64,000 bases of DNA from Marinobacter pelagius (GTDB taxonomy: Bacteria; Pseudomonadota; Gammaproteobacteria; Pseudomonadales; Oleiphilaceae): NCBI RefSeq assembly GCF_900114925.1, contig NZ_FOUR01000006.1:186001-250000 (forward strand). Reading direction: 5' to 3'. Under the pieces are notes generated by a model. That model saw only the letters and a list, made by a program, of their open reading frames with translations. It searched no databases and was not told the origin of the DNA. The translations under genes were made by a program, and so were the position numbers. Below, one piece after another: positions 1-10,164 of this stretch (positions are counted from its first letter, which is position 1; every line of letters starts with the position of its first letter).

Positions 1-285
1 GGTGTCTTCTTTTATCTCGTGACTGCTCAGCTTCTGCTTGGCGCCACCGATGGTGTAGCCCTGATCATAGAGCAGGCTGCGAATCTGGCGGATGGTAATG
101 ACATCCGCCCGCTGGTAGTAACGACGATTGCCCCTGCGCTTGACCGGCGACAGCTGTGGAAACTCCTGTTCCCAGTACCGCAACACATGGGCTTTGACGT
201 CACAAAGATCGGCTACCTCACCAATGGTGAAGTAACGCTTCCCGGGGATTGCCGGGAGTTCGTTGTTATGACTGGGTTCCAGCAT
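1..285 (-). CDS. MerR-family transcriptional regulator (3' end beyond window)
   Basis: The visible 95 codons start at the ATG complementary to 283-285 and run off the window edge, so the C-terminus is missing. The N-terminal part holds a winged helix-turn-helix: [11 protein letters not shown], then [12 protein letters not shown] and RRGNRRYYQ, which are typical MerR DNA-recognition elements. The start overlaps the 3' end of ihfA by 20 bases. A MerR-like gene directly after ihfA in the pheST-ihfA operon is a common arrangement in Pseudomonas-type bacteria. The effector is unknown and no metal-binding cysteines can be judged because the effector half is cut off. The family call is secure; the role is not. 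Confidence 0.85.
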   Translation of the reverse strand, partial: MLEPSHNNELPAIPGKRYFTIGEVADLCDVKAHVLRYWEQEFPQLSPVKRRGNRRYYQRADVITIRQIRSLLYDQGYTIGGAKQKLSSHEIKEDT

Positions 286-568
286 ACGCTTCCACTTTCT
301 GTTTTAGTTTTTGTCCGGGTCGAAACGTAACAACACGCCGTGCACTGATCGGGATCTCTTCACCAGTTTTCGGATTCCGTCCCGGCCGCTGTTTTTTGTC
401 CCGAAGGTCGAAGTTGCCGAAACCGGACAACTTCACCTGTTCGTTATGGCTGAGTGCGCCTCTGATTTCATCGAAGAAAGCTTCCACCATTTCCTTGGCT
501 TCCCGCTTGTTCAGGCCCAATTCCTCGTACAAGCGTTCCGCCATTTCCGCTTTCGTCAAAGCCGCCAT
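266..568 (-). CDS. ihfA: Integration host factor subunit alpha
   Basis: This 100-residue protein is the alpha subunit of IHF, the heterodimeric DNA-bending nucleoid protein used in recombination, replication and promoter architecture. It starts [18 protein letters not shown] and contains the HU/IHF signature [10 protein letters not shown] and the [14 protein letters not shown] arm that inserts its proline into the minor groove. Length matches the family (about 99-100). It lies 3 bases downstream of the pheT stop, in the canonical pheS-pheT-ihfA order, and its end overlaps the start of the MerR-like gene. The subunit assignment to alpha rather than beta rests on both sequence and position. Confidence 0.97.
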   Translation of the reverse strand: MAALTKAEMAERLYEELGLNKREAKEMVEAFFDEIRGALSHNEQVKLSGFGNFDLRDKKQRPGRNPKTGEEIPISARRVVTFRPGQKLKQKVEAYAGTQS

Positions 569-571
569 CTC

Positions 572-2944
572 TTAACTCCTCAGTGTTGCCCCCAACTCTT
601 CTTTCAAGGCATCAATGACACCATTGAAGAGCGAATGCACTTCGTCCTCATTCAAGGTGCGTTCGGGATGCTGCCAGAACAGACTCAGTGCCAGGCTCCG
701 GTTCCCCTCACCCAGGCTCTCGCCTTCATAGACATCGAACGCACGCAGCGCTGTCAGACGCTCACCGGCATGCTTCCTGGCTACACGCTCCACATCGGCG
801 AACGCTACATCGCTCCCGATAATGATAGCCAAATCCCTGCGAACTTCCGGGAATTTTGAAATTTCTTTGAAATTAGGCACATATCCGGTGACGATCGAAT
901 TCAAGAATAGCTCAAACATCAGGATCGTGCCATTAAGTTCCAGATTTTTCTGAACTTGTGGATGCAACGTGCCCAACCAGCCTACATGTTCACCATCGCG
1001 CATCAATTCGGCAGTCTGGCCCGGATGCAGCGCCGGGTGCTGGCTGGCCACGAACTGGACCTCGATCCCCAGCAGCCGGAACAGACCTTCCAATTCCCCT
1101 TTTACATCAAAGAAATCGGCGGTTCTGCGACCGTTTGCCCAGTTTTCCGGATACTGACCACCGACAACCACACCGGCCAGCATGGGCTGCTGATCGATGC
1201 GCTCGCCGTCCTGCTCGAAGCGCAGGCCGGTCTCGAACAGCCGGATACGCGGCTGCTGACGGTTCTGGTTATAGGCAACGGTCTTGAGCAGACCACTCCA
1301 GAGCGTTGTACGCATGACCGACAGGTCGGCCGAGATCGGGTTCGCCAGGGCAATACCGTCGCGCTCCGGATCAACCAGCTTCTGAACCTTGGGATCCACG
1401 AAGCTGTAGGTCACGGCTTCCTGGTAGCCCTCGGCAACGAAATAATTGCGGATGGCGGACACCGGGCGCTTTGCCTCTTCCCGGGCAACCAGGCCGAGGG
1501 AGCCGGTGGGTTCAGTCACCGGCAGGTTGTTATAGCCAAAGATCCTGCCGACTTCCTCGATCAGGTCTTCCTCGATGGTGATGTCCGGACGGAAGCTGGG
1601 CACACTGACGCGCCAGCCATCCTTGAGCAGCTTGTCGATATGGAGCCCGAGCCGGGTGAGGATCTCCTCGACGGTGGTGCGGTCGATCGCCATGCCGAGA
1701 ACATCGGCCAGCCGTTGCTCCCGAAGGTCAATGGTGCGGTCAGCCGGCAGATGCTCGTCGCTGGCTACTTCCACGATTTCACCGGGCTCGCCGCCAACGA
1801 TATTCATAAGCAGCTCGGTGGCACGTTCCATGGCATCACGGGCCAGCTTGTAGTCGACTCCGCGCTCGAAACGGTGGGAGGCATCGGTATGCAGGCCGTA
1901 ATGGCGAGCCTTGCCTGCCAGGGTGATGGGCTCAAAATAGGCGGACTCCAGCACCAGATCCCGGGTCTTTTCGCTGACACCGGAATGCTCACCACCCATC
2001 ACACCCGCGATGGCGATGGGCTTTTCGTGGTCGGCAATTACCAGGGTGTCTTCGGTGAGCTCCACTTCCTGGCCGTCGAGCAGAACCAGTTTCTCGGCCG
2101 GTTTGGCCATACGCACGATAATGCCACCGCTGATCTCGTCACGGTCGAATGCGTGCATGGGCTGGCCAAGTTCCAGCATCACGTAATTGGTGACATCCAC
2201 CGCCGCATCGATGGAACGGATACCGGAGCGACGCAGCTTTTCCTGCATCCACAGCGGCGTTTCCGCTTTAAGATTGACGTTGCGCAGAACACGACCGAGG
2301 TAACGGGGACAACCTGCCGGTGCCTCGACACGGATATCAGGCACCTCAGAGTGCACTGCCTCCACCGGCTCGATGACAGGCTCGGTGACCACCAGGCTGT
2401 TGAGCACACCCACTTCCCGGGCGATGCCCTTGATGGAGAGGCAATCGCTGCGGTTTGGCGTCAGGTCCACGTCGATGGTGATGTCATTGAGCTTGAGGTA
2501 ATCGGCCATCTCCTGACCAACCGGCGCATCCTCCGGCAATTCCATCAGGCCGTCGTGATTTTCAGACAGGGCCAGCTCGGACTCGGAACACAGCATCCCC
2601 TCGGAGGGCTGGCCACGCAGCTTGGCCTTCTTGATCTTGAAGTTGCCGGGCAGCACCGCGCCAACCACGGCAAAGGGCACCTTCAGGCCGGGGCGTACAT
2701 TGGGCGCACCACAGACCACCTGGACGGTCTGCTCACCATCGCTCACCTGGCAGACCCGGAGCTTGTCCGCGTCCGGGTGCGGTTCGACGGATTGGACTTC
2801 GCCAACCACCACACCGCTGAATTCACCGGCGACCGGCTCAAAGCCGTCCACTTCCAGCCCGGCCATGGTGATCTGGTCCATCAATTCCTGGGAGCCAATG
2901 TTTGGATTAACCCACTCGCGCAGCCACTGTTCACTGAATTTCAT
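572..2944 (-). CDS. pheT: Phenylalanine--tRNA ligase beta subunit
   Basis: The 790-residue beta subunit of the alpha2-beta2 phenylalanyl-tRNA synthetase. It carries an N-terminal EMAP/OB-fold tRNA-binding region (about residues 40-150, including PDADKLRVCQV), the B3/4 editing domain that hydrolyses Tyr-tRNA(Phe) (about 210-370), a B5 domain (about 400-470), the catalytic-like core, and a C-terminal ferredoxin-fold anticodon-binding domain starting near SKFPEVRRDLAIIIG. Length equals the usual 790-800. It begins at an ATG 74 bases after pheS and is followed immediately by ihfA, so the three genes are most likely one transcript. Nothing is unusual in the sequence. Confidence 0.98.
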   Translation of the reverse strand: MKFSEQWLREWVNPNIGSQELMDQITMAGLEVDGFEPVAGEFSGVVVGEVQSVEPHPDADKLRVCQVSDGEQTVQVVCGAPNVRPGLKVPFAVVGAVLPGNFKIKKAKLRGQPSEGMLCSESELALSENHDGLMELPEDAPVGQEMADYLKLNDITIDVDLTPNRSDCLSIKGIAREVGVLNSLVVTEPVIEPVEAVHSEVPDIRVEAPAGCPRYLGRVLRNVNLKAETPLWMQEKLRRSGIRSIDAAVDVTNYVMLELGQPMHAFDRDEISGGIIVRMAKPAEKLVLLDGQEVELTEDTLVIADHEKPIAIAGVMGGEHSGVSEKTRDLVLESAYFEPITLAGKARHYGLHTDASHRFERGVDYKLARDAMERATELLMNIVGGEPGEIVEVASDEHLPADRTIDLREQRLADVLGMAIDRTTVEEILTRLGLHIDKLLKDGWRVSVPSFRPDITIEEDLIEEVGRIFGYNNLPVTEPTGSLGLVAREEAKRPVSAIRNYFVAEGYQEAVTYSFVDPKVQKLVDPERDGIALANPISADLSVMRTTLWSGLLKTVAYNQNRQQPRIRLFETGLRFEQDGERIDQQPMLAGVVVGGQYPENWANGRRTADFFDVKGELEGLFRLLGIEVQFVASQHPALHPGQTAELMRDGEHVGWLGTLHPQVQKNLELNGTILMFELFLNSIVTGYVPNFKEISKFPEVRRDLAIIIGSDVAFADVERVARKHAGERLTALRAFDVYEGESLGEGNRSLALSLFWQHPERTLNEDEVHSLFNGVIDALKEELGATLRS

Positions 2945-3018
2945 GGTTCTTGCCTTGTCCTGATGCGGTTTTGCCTGTTGGTTTGATTGCCGTTAATGCC
3001 TGCAGACCAGCCCGAGGA

Positions 3019-4088
<1,070 letters not shown>

Positions 4089-4155
4089 CAGAAGGCGCCT
4101 TCATGATGCCATGAGACGCCGGATCGATCAGCAATCGATGAGAGATCTTAAGCGA

Positions 4156-4509
4156 TCACAGGGACGCTTTGGCTTTCTCAACAACAGCGGCAAACGCCTG
4201 CTGCTCGTTCATGGCCAGGTCGGCCAGAACCTTACGATCGATTTCAACATTCGCCTTTTTCAGGCCAGCGATCAGACGGCTGTAGGACAGACCGTTTGCG
4301 CGGGCACCGGCGTTGATACGGGAGATCCACAGAGCGCGGAATGCACGCTTGCGGTTGCGACGGTCACGGTAGGCATACTGCTGGGCCTTGATAACCGCCT
4401 GCTTGGCAACCCGGAAAACACGGCTACGGGCACCGTAGTAACCCTTGGCCTGCTTCATGATCTTCTTGTGACGACGACGTGCTACCACGCCACGCTTTAC
4501 ACGAGCCAT
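4156..4509 (-). CDS. rplT: 50S ribosomal protein L20
   Basis: A 117-residue, strongly basic protein beginning [19 protein letters not shown], with the family signature in the [15 protein letters not shown] region. Length is exactly typical for L20, which binds 23S rRNA early in large-subunit assembly. In E. coli L20 also represses translation of rpmI-rplT by binding an mRNA structure upstream of rpmI; whether that happens here cannot be read from the protein. It follows rpmI by 50 bases in the standard infC-rpmI-rplT order. Confidence 0.98.
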   Translation of the reverse strand: MARVKRGVVARRRHKKIMKQAKGYYGARSRVFRVAKQAVIKAQQYAYRDRRNRKRAFRALWISRINAGARANGLSYSRLIAGLKKANVEIDRKVLADLAMNEQQAFAAVVEKAKASL

Positions 4510-4559
4510 ACTTTAATCCTTCTACCTTTACTTTCTCAGGAATGATGCGCGCGGCTGGA

Positions 4560-4751
4560 TCAGCACGCGGTCATGCGCTTGATAGCTGCAACATCTGACT
4601 TGGCGATGAGCTTGGTACCGCGCAGCTGACGCTTACGCTTCGGGCTCTTCTTGGTCAGGATGTGGCTGGTGAAGGACTGCTTGTGCTTGAAGCCGGTCGC
4701 GGTTTTCTTGAACCGCTTGGTAGCTCCGCTTTTGGTTTTCATCTTAGGCAT
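4560..4751 (-). CDS. rpmI: 50S ribosomal protein L35
   Basis: A 63-residue basic protein, [20 protein letters not shown] at its start and [16 protein letters not shown] further on, which is the L35 signature. It is a structural protein of the large ribosomal subunit. It sits between infC and rplT, 93 bases after the infC stop and 50 before rplT. The spacer upstream contains a GC-rich hairpin (4807-4826) that may belong to an L20-type autoregulatory leader. Confidence 0.98.
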   Translation of the reverse strand: MPKMKTKSGATKRFKKTATGFKHKQSFTSHILTKKSPKRKRQLRGTKLIAKSDVAAIKRMTAC

Positions 4752-4806
4752 TTTTTAAAACTCCGCATTCTATTTTGGATAAACAAATGTGTCCCTGAAC
4801 GACAAA

Positions 4807-4826
4807 TCCCCCGCCGATGCGGGGGA
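4807..4826 (-). promoter_or_regulatory. GC-rich hairpin in the infC-rpmI intercistronic region
   Basis: An 8-bp perfect stem (TCCCCCGC / GCGGGGGA) with a CGAT (minus strand ATCG) loop lies about 55 bases upstream of rpmI. On the minus strand it is followed only by ATTTGTCGTT, so it is a weak terminator at best. In other gammaproteobacteria this region carries the L20 operator, a pseudoknot-type element. Assignment as such here is an inference from position. Confidence 0.45.
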
Positions 4827-4844
4827 CCCGTCATTGGATCAGGT

Positions 4845-5387
4845 TCACTTCTTCTTGCGGGGTGCCACGACCATGGTCATCTGGCGGCCTTCCATTTTCG
4901 GCCGCTGTTCTACCTGGGCCAGCTCCTCAATATCTGCTTCGATGCGGTTCATGAGCTTCATACCAATTTCCTGGTGTGCCATCTCACGGCCACGGAAGCG
5001 GATAGTGATTTTGCCGCGGTCCCCGTTTTCAAGGAAACGTACCAGGTTGCGTAGTTTGACCTGATAATCCCCTTCTTCAGTTCCTGGACGGAACTTGACT
5101 TCCTTGACCTGCGTCTGCTTCTGCTTTTTCTTGGCAGCCGCCTTGGCCTTCTTCTCTTCGAAGATCTTCTTGCCGTAGTCCATTATCTTACAGACGATCG
5201 GATCGGAATCCGTAACCTGAACCAGGTCAAGAGACGCTTCTTCTGCCTGCTTGAGTGCATCCTCAATGGGAACAATACCAACCTGATTGCCTTCGGCATC
5301 AATCAGGCGGACTTCAGTTGCGTCAATATTTTCATTGATAGGCGCTTTTGGAGTACGCCCACCCCGATTCGCTCGCTGTTTAATAAT
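4845..5387 (-). CDS. infC: Translation initiation factor IF-3, AUU start
   Basis: IF-3 keeps ribosomal subunits apart and proofreads the initiation codon and initiator tRNA. Only the part from an internal ATG at 5183 would be found by an ATG-only search, but the reading frame continues upstream to ATT at 5385-5387, giving 180 residues. The upstream part contains [17 protein letters not shown] and [15 protein letters not shown], the conserved IF-3 N-domain; the C-domain contains [14 protein letters not shown] and [11 protein letters not shown]. An SD-like GGAG lies 7 bases before the ATT. The A of ATT is the last base of the thrS stop TGA. An AUU start is the known basis of IF-3 autoregulation. 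Confidence 0.96.
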   Translation of the reverse strand: MIKQRANRGGRTPKAPINENIDATEVRLIDAEGNQVGIVPIEDALKQAEEASLDLVQVTDSDPIVCKIMDYGKKIFEEKKAKAAAKKKQKQTQVKEVKFRPGTEEGDYQVKLRNLVRFLENGDRGKITIRFRGREMAHQEIGMKLMNRIEADIEELAQVEQRPKMEGRQMTMVVAPRKKK

Positions 5388-7312
5388 CAGATCTCCGTTT
5401 TGGTTCTACCTTTGCGTTCGACGTCTTTGGCCAGTAGCGCTTCGAATTCGTCGACCGACATGGTCCCCAGATCTTCGCCCTTGCGGGTTCTCACCGCAAC
5501 CGCGTTGTTCTCGATTTCTTTATCGCCGACAACAACGAGATAGGGAACCTTGTTAAGAGTATGCTCGCGGATTTTAAAGCCGATCTTCTCGTTTCTCAAG
5601 TCAGCATTAACCCTAAAGCCCAAAGAATCCCACTTTTTGGCCAGATTCTGACAATAATCACGCTGATTATCGGTAATATTCAGCACCGCCACCTGGGTCG
5701 GTGCCAGCCAGACCGGGAACGCACCTTCGTATTCCTCGATCAGGATACCGATGAAGCGCTCGAAGGAACCGAGCACCGCACGGTGCAGCATGACCGGAGT
5801 CCGGCGCTCGGAGTTGTCGGCCACATATTGGGCACCAAGACGACCCGGCATGGAGAAATCCACCTGGATGGTACCGCACTGCCAGACCCGGCCGATACAG
5901 TCCTTCAGGGAGAATTCGATCTTCGGTCCGTAGAAGGCGCCCTCACCCGGCAGCAATTCCCAATCCACGCCCTCGCGGTTCAGGGCTTCTTCCAGTGCCG
6001 CTTCGGACTTGTCCCAGACTTCGTCGGAACCAACCCGTTTTTCCGGACGGGTTGAGAGCTTGTACAGGATCTCGGTGAACCCGAAGTCCTCGTAGACTTC
6101 GTGCAGCAACTTGATAAATGCCGACACTTCTTCCTGGATCGCGTCCTCTTCGCAGAAGATGTGAGCGTCATCCTGGGTAAAGCCACGCACCCGCATCAGG
6201 CCGTGCAGCGCGCCAGAGGCTTCGTTGCGGTGGCAGGAGCCGAACTCCGCCAGGCGCAGCGGCAGGTCCTTGTAGCTCTTCAGGCCCTGGTTGAATACCT
6301 GCACGTGGCAGGGACAGTTCATGGGCTTGATGGCGTAGTCATGCTTCTCGGACTCGGTGGTAAACATGTCGTCCTTGAATTTGTCCCAGTGCCCGGATTT
6401 CTCCCACAGGGTACGGGACACCACCTGGGGTGTCTTGATCTCCTGGTAGCCATGCCTGTGCAGCTTGGCCCGCATGTACTGCTCGATTTCCTGGTACAGG
6501 GACCAGCCATCCGGGTGCCAGAACACCATGCCCGGAGCTTCTTCCTGCATGTGGAACAGGTTCAGCTTCTTGCCAATCTTGCGGTGATCCCGCTTCTCGG
6601 CCTCCTCCAGGCGGTTCAGGTAGGCCTTGAGGTCTTTCTTGTTGCCCCAGGCAGTACCGTAGACCCGCTGCAGCTGCTCGTTGCTGGTGTCGCCACGCCA
6701 GTAGGCGCCGGCCACCTTGGTAAGCTTGAAGGCCTTGAGCTTGCCGGTGCTGGGTACGTGGGGACCACGGCACAGGTCGATAAAATCGCCCTGACGATAG
6801 AACGACAGATCCTCATCGCCAGGAATGTCCTGGATGATACGAACCTTGTATTCCTCGCCCATGTCCTCGAACAGCTTGATGGCGTCTTCCCGGGACATAA
6901 CAGACCGGGAAACAGGGATATCCTGCTTGGCCAGCTCTTCCATCCGCTTCTCGATCCGCGCCAGGTCCTCGTTGGTGAACGGGCGGTCGTATTTGAAGTC
7001 GTAATAAAAGCCGTTGTCGATCACCGGGCCAATGGTTACCTGGGCGCCGGGGAACAGCTCCTGGACAGCCATCGCCATGAGGTGGGCTGTGGAATGACGA
7101 ATGACATCGACACCGTCCTCGTCACGATCGGTGACGATGGCCAGTTCGGCATCACGGTCAATCACGTGGCTGGTATCCACCAGCTTGCCATCGACTTTTC
7201 CGGCCAGGGCGGCCTTGGCCAGGCCGGCGCCAATGTCGGCGGCGACGTCGTGTACGGTTACGGGTTCAGCAAAACTACGATGGCTGCCATCCGGCAGGGT
7301 AATGACGGGCAT
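5387..7312 (-). CDS. thrS: Threonine--tRNA ligase
   Basis: The 641-residue enzyme charges tRNA(Thr) and edits mischarged serine. It has an N-terminal TGS domain (1-61), an editing domain with H73 and H77 in [10 protein letters not shown], the class II core with [10 protein letters not shown] (zinc cysteine) and [19 protein letters not shown] (motif 2), and a C-terminal anticodon-binding domain. H73/H77 fall at the same positions as in E. coli. A longer frame runs upstream, but ATG at 7310-7312 with CAGGAG ahead of it and the family N-terminus MPVITLPDG fix the start. It opens the thrS-infC-rpmI-rplT series. The leader contains tRNA-like hairpins (7340-7396). Confidence 0.98.
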   Translation of the reverse strand: MPVITLPDGSHRSFAEPVTVHDVAADIGAGLAKAALAGKVDGKLVDTSHVIDRDAELAIVTDRDEDGVDVIRHSTAHLMAMAVQELFPGAQVTIGPVIDNGFYYDFKYDRPFTNEDLARIEKRMEELAKQDIPVSRSVMSREDAIKLFEDMGEEYKVRIIQDIPGDEDLSFYRQGDFIDLCRGPHVPSTGKLKAFKLTKVAGAYWRGDTSNEQLQRVYGTAWGNKKDLKAYLNRLEEAEKRDHRKIGKKLNLFHMQEEAPGMVFWHPDGWSLYQEIEQYMRAKLHRHGYQEIKTPQVVSRTLWEKSGHWDKFKDDMFTTESEKHDYAIKPMNCPCHVQVFNQGLKSYKDLPLRLAEFGSCHRNEASGALHGLMRVRGFTQDDAHIFCEEDAIQEEVSAFIKLLHEVYEDFGFTEILYKLSTRPEKRVGSDEVWDKSEAALEEALNREGVDWELLPGEGAFYGPKIEFSLKDCIGRVWQCGTIQVDFSMPGRLGAQYVADNSERRTPVMLHRAVLGSFERFIGILIEEYEGAFPVWLAPTQVAVLNITDNQRDYCQNLAKKWDSLGFRVNADLRNEKIGFKIREHTLNKVPYLVVVGDKEIENNAVAVRTRKGEDLGTMSVDEFEALLAKDVERKGRTKTEI

Positions 7313-7339
7313 GGAATACTCCTGTTGTTTACTCAGCGG

Positions 7340-7396
7340 TGATCTATACCAAAGATCACATGGTGCCGGGACACCGCGACACAAACCGCGGCCCGG
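7340..7396 (-). promoter_or_regulatory. Putative thrS translational operator with tRNA-Thr anticodon-arm mimicry
   Basis: Reading the minus strand, the hairpin nearest the gene is TGATCT-TTGGTAT-AGATCA (7358 to 7340). Its 7-base loop reads U-U-GGU-A-U, the layout of a tRNA-Thr anticodon loop with U33, anticodon GGU and a purine 37. It ends 27 bases before the ATG, just upstream of the SD. A second arm further upstream (7366-7396) has stem CCGCG/CGCGG, an outer CCGGG/CCCGG pairing and loop GTTTGTGT, which contains UGU, another Thr anticodon. E. coli ThrRS represses thrS translation by binding two anticodon-like arms in this position. The structure is seen; the function is inferred. Confidence 0.6.
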
Positions 7397-7415
7397 ATCT
7401 GAGGCGAGTCTACCA

Positions 7416-7445
7416 GAAAAAAACCCGGCGGGTTAACGCCGGGTT
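7416..7445 (-). terminator. Intrinsic terminator of the TRAP transporter operon
   Basis: On the minus strand a 9-bp stem AACCCGGCG / CGCCGGGTT with a 6-base loop is followed by a run of T (plus-strand A 7416-7421). It stands 32 bases after the TRAP permease stop and separates it from thrS. A weak thrS promoter (TTAACC, 17 bases, TAGACT) could overlap it on the same strand. Confidence 0.85.
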
Positions 7446-7477
7446 TCTACGGACCTAATAAAATTCCGGTCGAACTG

Positions 7478-10078
7478 TCAGGCCGGCTGGCCTGCCGCCT
7501 CCTCCCTGGCTTTTCTTCGGAGCTGGCCAAAGGCCAGAACAGCCAGAAGAAGCAGTGCCGGAATAAACATCAGCTCCTTGGGAGGCCGCTCCTTCTCGAC
7601 CTGAACCTTGTCGATGGTCCAGCCGAAACTGATCCCTGCCTGCTCCGCGATACTGCCGAAGTTCACGAAGTCCACGACCATCTGCTCGCCCTGAGGAGAG
7701 ACCTCGAGCCCGGCCTGGGCCAGTCTCTGCTGTGGCGTCTCTGCCTCGGGCAGCGGCAGCCGCAGGTATTTCGACACCTCGTCGCCATCAATGGACATAC
7801 CGGTAGCCTGAATCACAATGGGCTTGTCAGCCGGAACATCCTCAACATATTGGAAGATCTCCGATCCGGGCCGGTCTTCCGTGGGCGGATAGACCATATC
7901 CCACCAGAATCCCGGCCGGAACAGCGTGAAGGTGATCAACAGCAGGCAGACCGTCTCCCACCACCGTGTTTTGGTGAACCAGTAACCCTGGGTCGCCGCG
8001 GAGAACACCAGCATGGCGGTCACCGCACTGAAGATGGTGATGAGCAGATCCACCCAGCCGGTCAGTCCGATCAACAACAGCTGCGTGTTGAAAATGAACA
8101 TGAACGGCAGGATCGCGGTGCGGATGTCATAGGTGAAGCCCTGAACACCGGTTCGTATCGGATCGGCACCGGAGATGGCTGCGGCCGCGTAGGCGGCGAG
8201 GCCTACCGGCGGCGTATCATCCGCCAGGATGCCAAAGTAGAACACGAACAGGTGCACCGCAATCAGCGGTACCAGCAGGCCATTCTCGGCGCCAAGGGTC
8301 ACGATAACCGGCGCCATCAGGGTTGAGACCACGATGTAGTTGGCGGTGGTCGGCAGGCCCATACCGAGAATGAGGCTGATGATGGCCGTAAAGATCAGCA
8401 TCAACAACAGGTTGCCGCCCGAGATGAACTCCACGAACTCGGTCATTACCAGCCCGATGCCGGTCAGCGTTACGGTCCCGACCACAATGCCGGCGGTCGC
8501 CGTTGCCACACCGATGCCCACCATGTTCCGGGCACCCGTGACGAGCGAATGGGCCAGATCAACACTGCCCTGCTTCAATCCCGCAATGTAGTCTCCACGC
8601 TTGTGGAAGAAGGCTTTCAGCGGCCGCTGGGTGATCACGATGAAGATCATGAACACGGTCGCCCAGAAAGCGGACAGCTGCGGAGAAAAGCGTTCTACCG
8701 TCAGGCACCAGACCAGCACTACCACGGGCAGCAGGAAGTACAGACCGGTCTTGACCGTCGGGCCGACCGGAGGCAGTTCGTCCAGGGATTTCTCCGGGTC
8801 GTCTTCCTCAAGATCCGGAAACTTGCTCGCATAGCCGACCAGCCCTATGTAGGCAAGCAACAGCAGAGGTGTCAGCACCCACATGGCGGCTTCGCCCAGG
8901 ACGGTCTTCATCCAGCCGATGCCGTAATAGACCACCAGGGTCAGCACGCAGAGGCCCAGCAGAATCACAACCCAGTTCAGCATGCGCTGGGCCAGGGTCG
9001 GACGGTCCAGCCGCTCAATGCCTTTCATGTTCAGCTTGCAGGCCTCGAGGTGCACGATGTAGATCAGTGCCACATAGGAAATCATCGCCGGCAGGATCGC
9101 GTGCTTGATGACTTCCAGGTAGGAAATGCCCACATACTCCACCATCAGGAAGGCTGCGGCACCCATGATCGGAGGCGTCAGCTGGCCGTTGGTGGAGGCT
9201 GCCACCTCAACCGCACCCGCCTTGGTGGCAGGAAAGCCCACCCGCTTCATCAGCGGAATGGTGAAAGTACCGGTGGTTACCACGTTGGCAATGGAGGAGC
9301 CGGAAATCACACCGCTCAGGCCACTGGAGACCACGGCTGCCTTCGCCGGACCTCCACGCATATGACCCAGCAGCGCATAGGCGACCTTGATGAAGTAGTT
9401 ACCGGCACCGGCCCGCTCAAGCAAGGCTCCGAACAGGACAAACAGGAACACGAAGCTGGTTGAAACCCCGAGGGCCACACCGAACACACCCTCGGTACCA
9501 AGCCACTGGTGCGAAGCCAGCTTGCTCAGGCTGGCGCCCTTGTGGGAGATCACATCCGGCATGTACGGGCCGGCCAGGGAGTAGATGATGAACACGCCAG
9601 CCACAATGGTCAGCGGAAGACCCAGTGCGCGGCGGGTGGCTTCCAGCAGCAGCACAAGGCCGCCAAGGGCGACAATCATGTCCTGGGTATTGGGGGCGCC
9701 CGGCCGGGTGGCCAGCTGGTCATAGAAAACGTAAAGGTACGAGGCCGCAAATGCCGCCGCCAGCGCCAGTATCCAGTCATAAACCGGCACATGGTTCTGG
9801 TGCTTGCCCCGCATCATCGGGAAAGCAGCAAATGCCAGGAACGAGGCAAACGCCAGATGAATCGAGCGTGCTTCCGTGGAATTGAACACGCCGATCTCGA
9901 AAATATAGGGAAGCGGTGACGCTATCCAAAGCTGGAAAAGAGACCAGAGCAGAGGAACGATAAAGAGAATGACAGCGGCAGGACCGGTCGCAGCCCTTCC
10001 GCCCGATTCGGTCTGGAGGAATTCCTCAACTTTCTGCTTATCGATGGCATCCCCGGCTCTCGGGTCGCTATTTGTCAT
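7478..10078 (-). CDS. TRAP transporter, fused permease (TAXI type)
   Basis: An 866-residue inner-membrane protein fusing the small (DctQ-like) and large (DctM-like) TRAP permease subunits, as found with TAXI-type binding proteins. The first third has several hydrophobic helices; the rest contains many more, with family motifs such as GSSIANVVTTGTFTIPLMKR and LGMGLPTTANYIVVSTLMAP. A C-terminal soluble region (about 720-840) resembles the DUF3394 extension of these permeases. It would import an organic acid driven by a sodium or proton gradient; the substrate cannot be told. It is downstream of the binding protein gene, separated by 86 bases with a strong hairpin. Confidence 0.93.
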   Translation of the reverse strand: MTNSDPRAGDAIDKQKVEEFLQTESGGRAATGPAAVILFIVPLLWSLFQLWIASPLPYIFEIGVFNSTEARSIHLAFASFLAFAAFPMMRGKHQNHVPVYDWILALAAAFAASYLYVFYDQLATRPGAPNTQDMIVALGGLVLLLEATRRALGLPLTIVAGVFIIYSLAGPYMPDVISHKGASLSKLASHQWLGTEGVFGVALGVSTSFVFLFVLFGALLERAGAGNYFIKVAYALLGHMRGGPAKAAVVSSGLSGVISGSSIANVVTTGTFTIPLMKRVGFPATKAGAVEVAASTNGQLTPPIMGAAAFLMVEYVGISYLEVIKHAILPAMISYVALIYIVHLEACKLNMKGIERLDRPTLAQRMLNWVVILLGLCVLTLVVYYGIGWMKTVLGEAAMWVLTPLLLLAYIGLVGYASKFPDLEEDDPEKSLDELPPVGPTVKTGLYFLLPVVVLVWCLTVERFSPQLSAFWATVFMIFIVITQRPLKAFFHKRGDYIAGLKQGSVDLAHSLVTGARNMVGIGVATATAGIVVGTVTLTGIGLVMTEFVEFISGGNLLLMLIFTAIISLILGMGLPTTANYIVVSTLMAPVIVTLGAENGLLVPLIAVHLFVFYFGILADDTPPVGLAAYAAAAISGADPIRTGVQGFTYDIRTAILPFMFIFNTQLLLIGLTGWVDLLITIFSAVTAMLVFSAATQGYWFTKTRWWETVCLLLITFTLFRPGFWWDMVYPPTEDRPGSEIFQYVEDVPADKPIVIQATGMSIDGDEVSKYLRLPLPEAETPQQRLAQAGLEVSPQGEQMVVDFVNFGSIAEQAGISFGWTIDKVQVEKERPPKELMFIPALLLLAVLAFGQLRRKAREEAAGQPA

Positions 10079-10118
10079 AGCCGGATCCTGTCAGAGGGAA
10101 ATCGGGAAGATCAGTAAA

Positions 10119-10144
10119 GGCCGCGGGCGGGGCTGCCCGCGGCC
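10119..10144 (-). promoter_or_regulatory. Intercistronic hairpin between TRAP binding protein and permease
   Basis: A 10-bp perfect GC stem (GGCCGCGGGC / GCCCGCGGCC, 6-base loop) lies between the binding protein stop and the permease start. The minus-strand tail is only TTTACTGA, so it is a poor terminator. Such hairpins often stabilise the upstream message or attenuate readthrough, giving more binding protein than permease. Confidence 0.6.
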
Positions 10145-10164
10145 GGTTTTCAGGAAACGCCGGA

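Noticed and set aside
956..2986. 676-residue open frame on the plus strand across pheT
   Set aside because: It lies entirely opposite pheT, has an unnatural His/Gln/Leu-rich composition and no domain.
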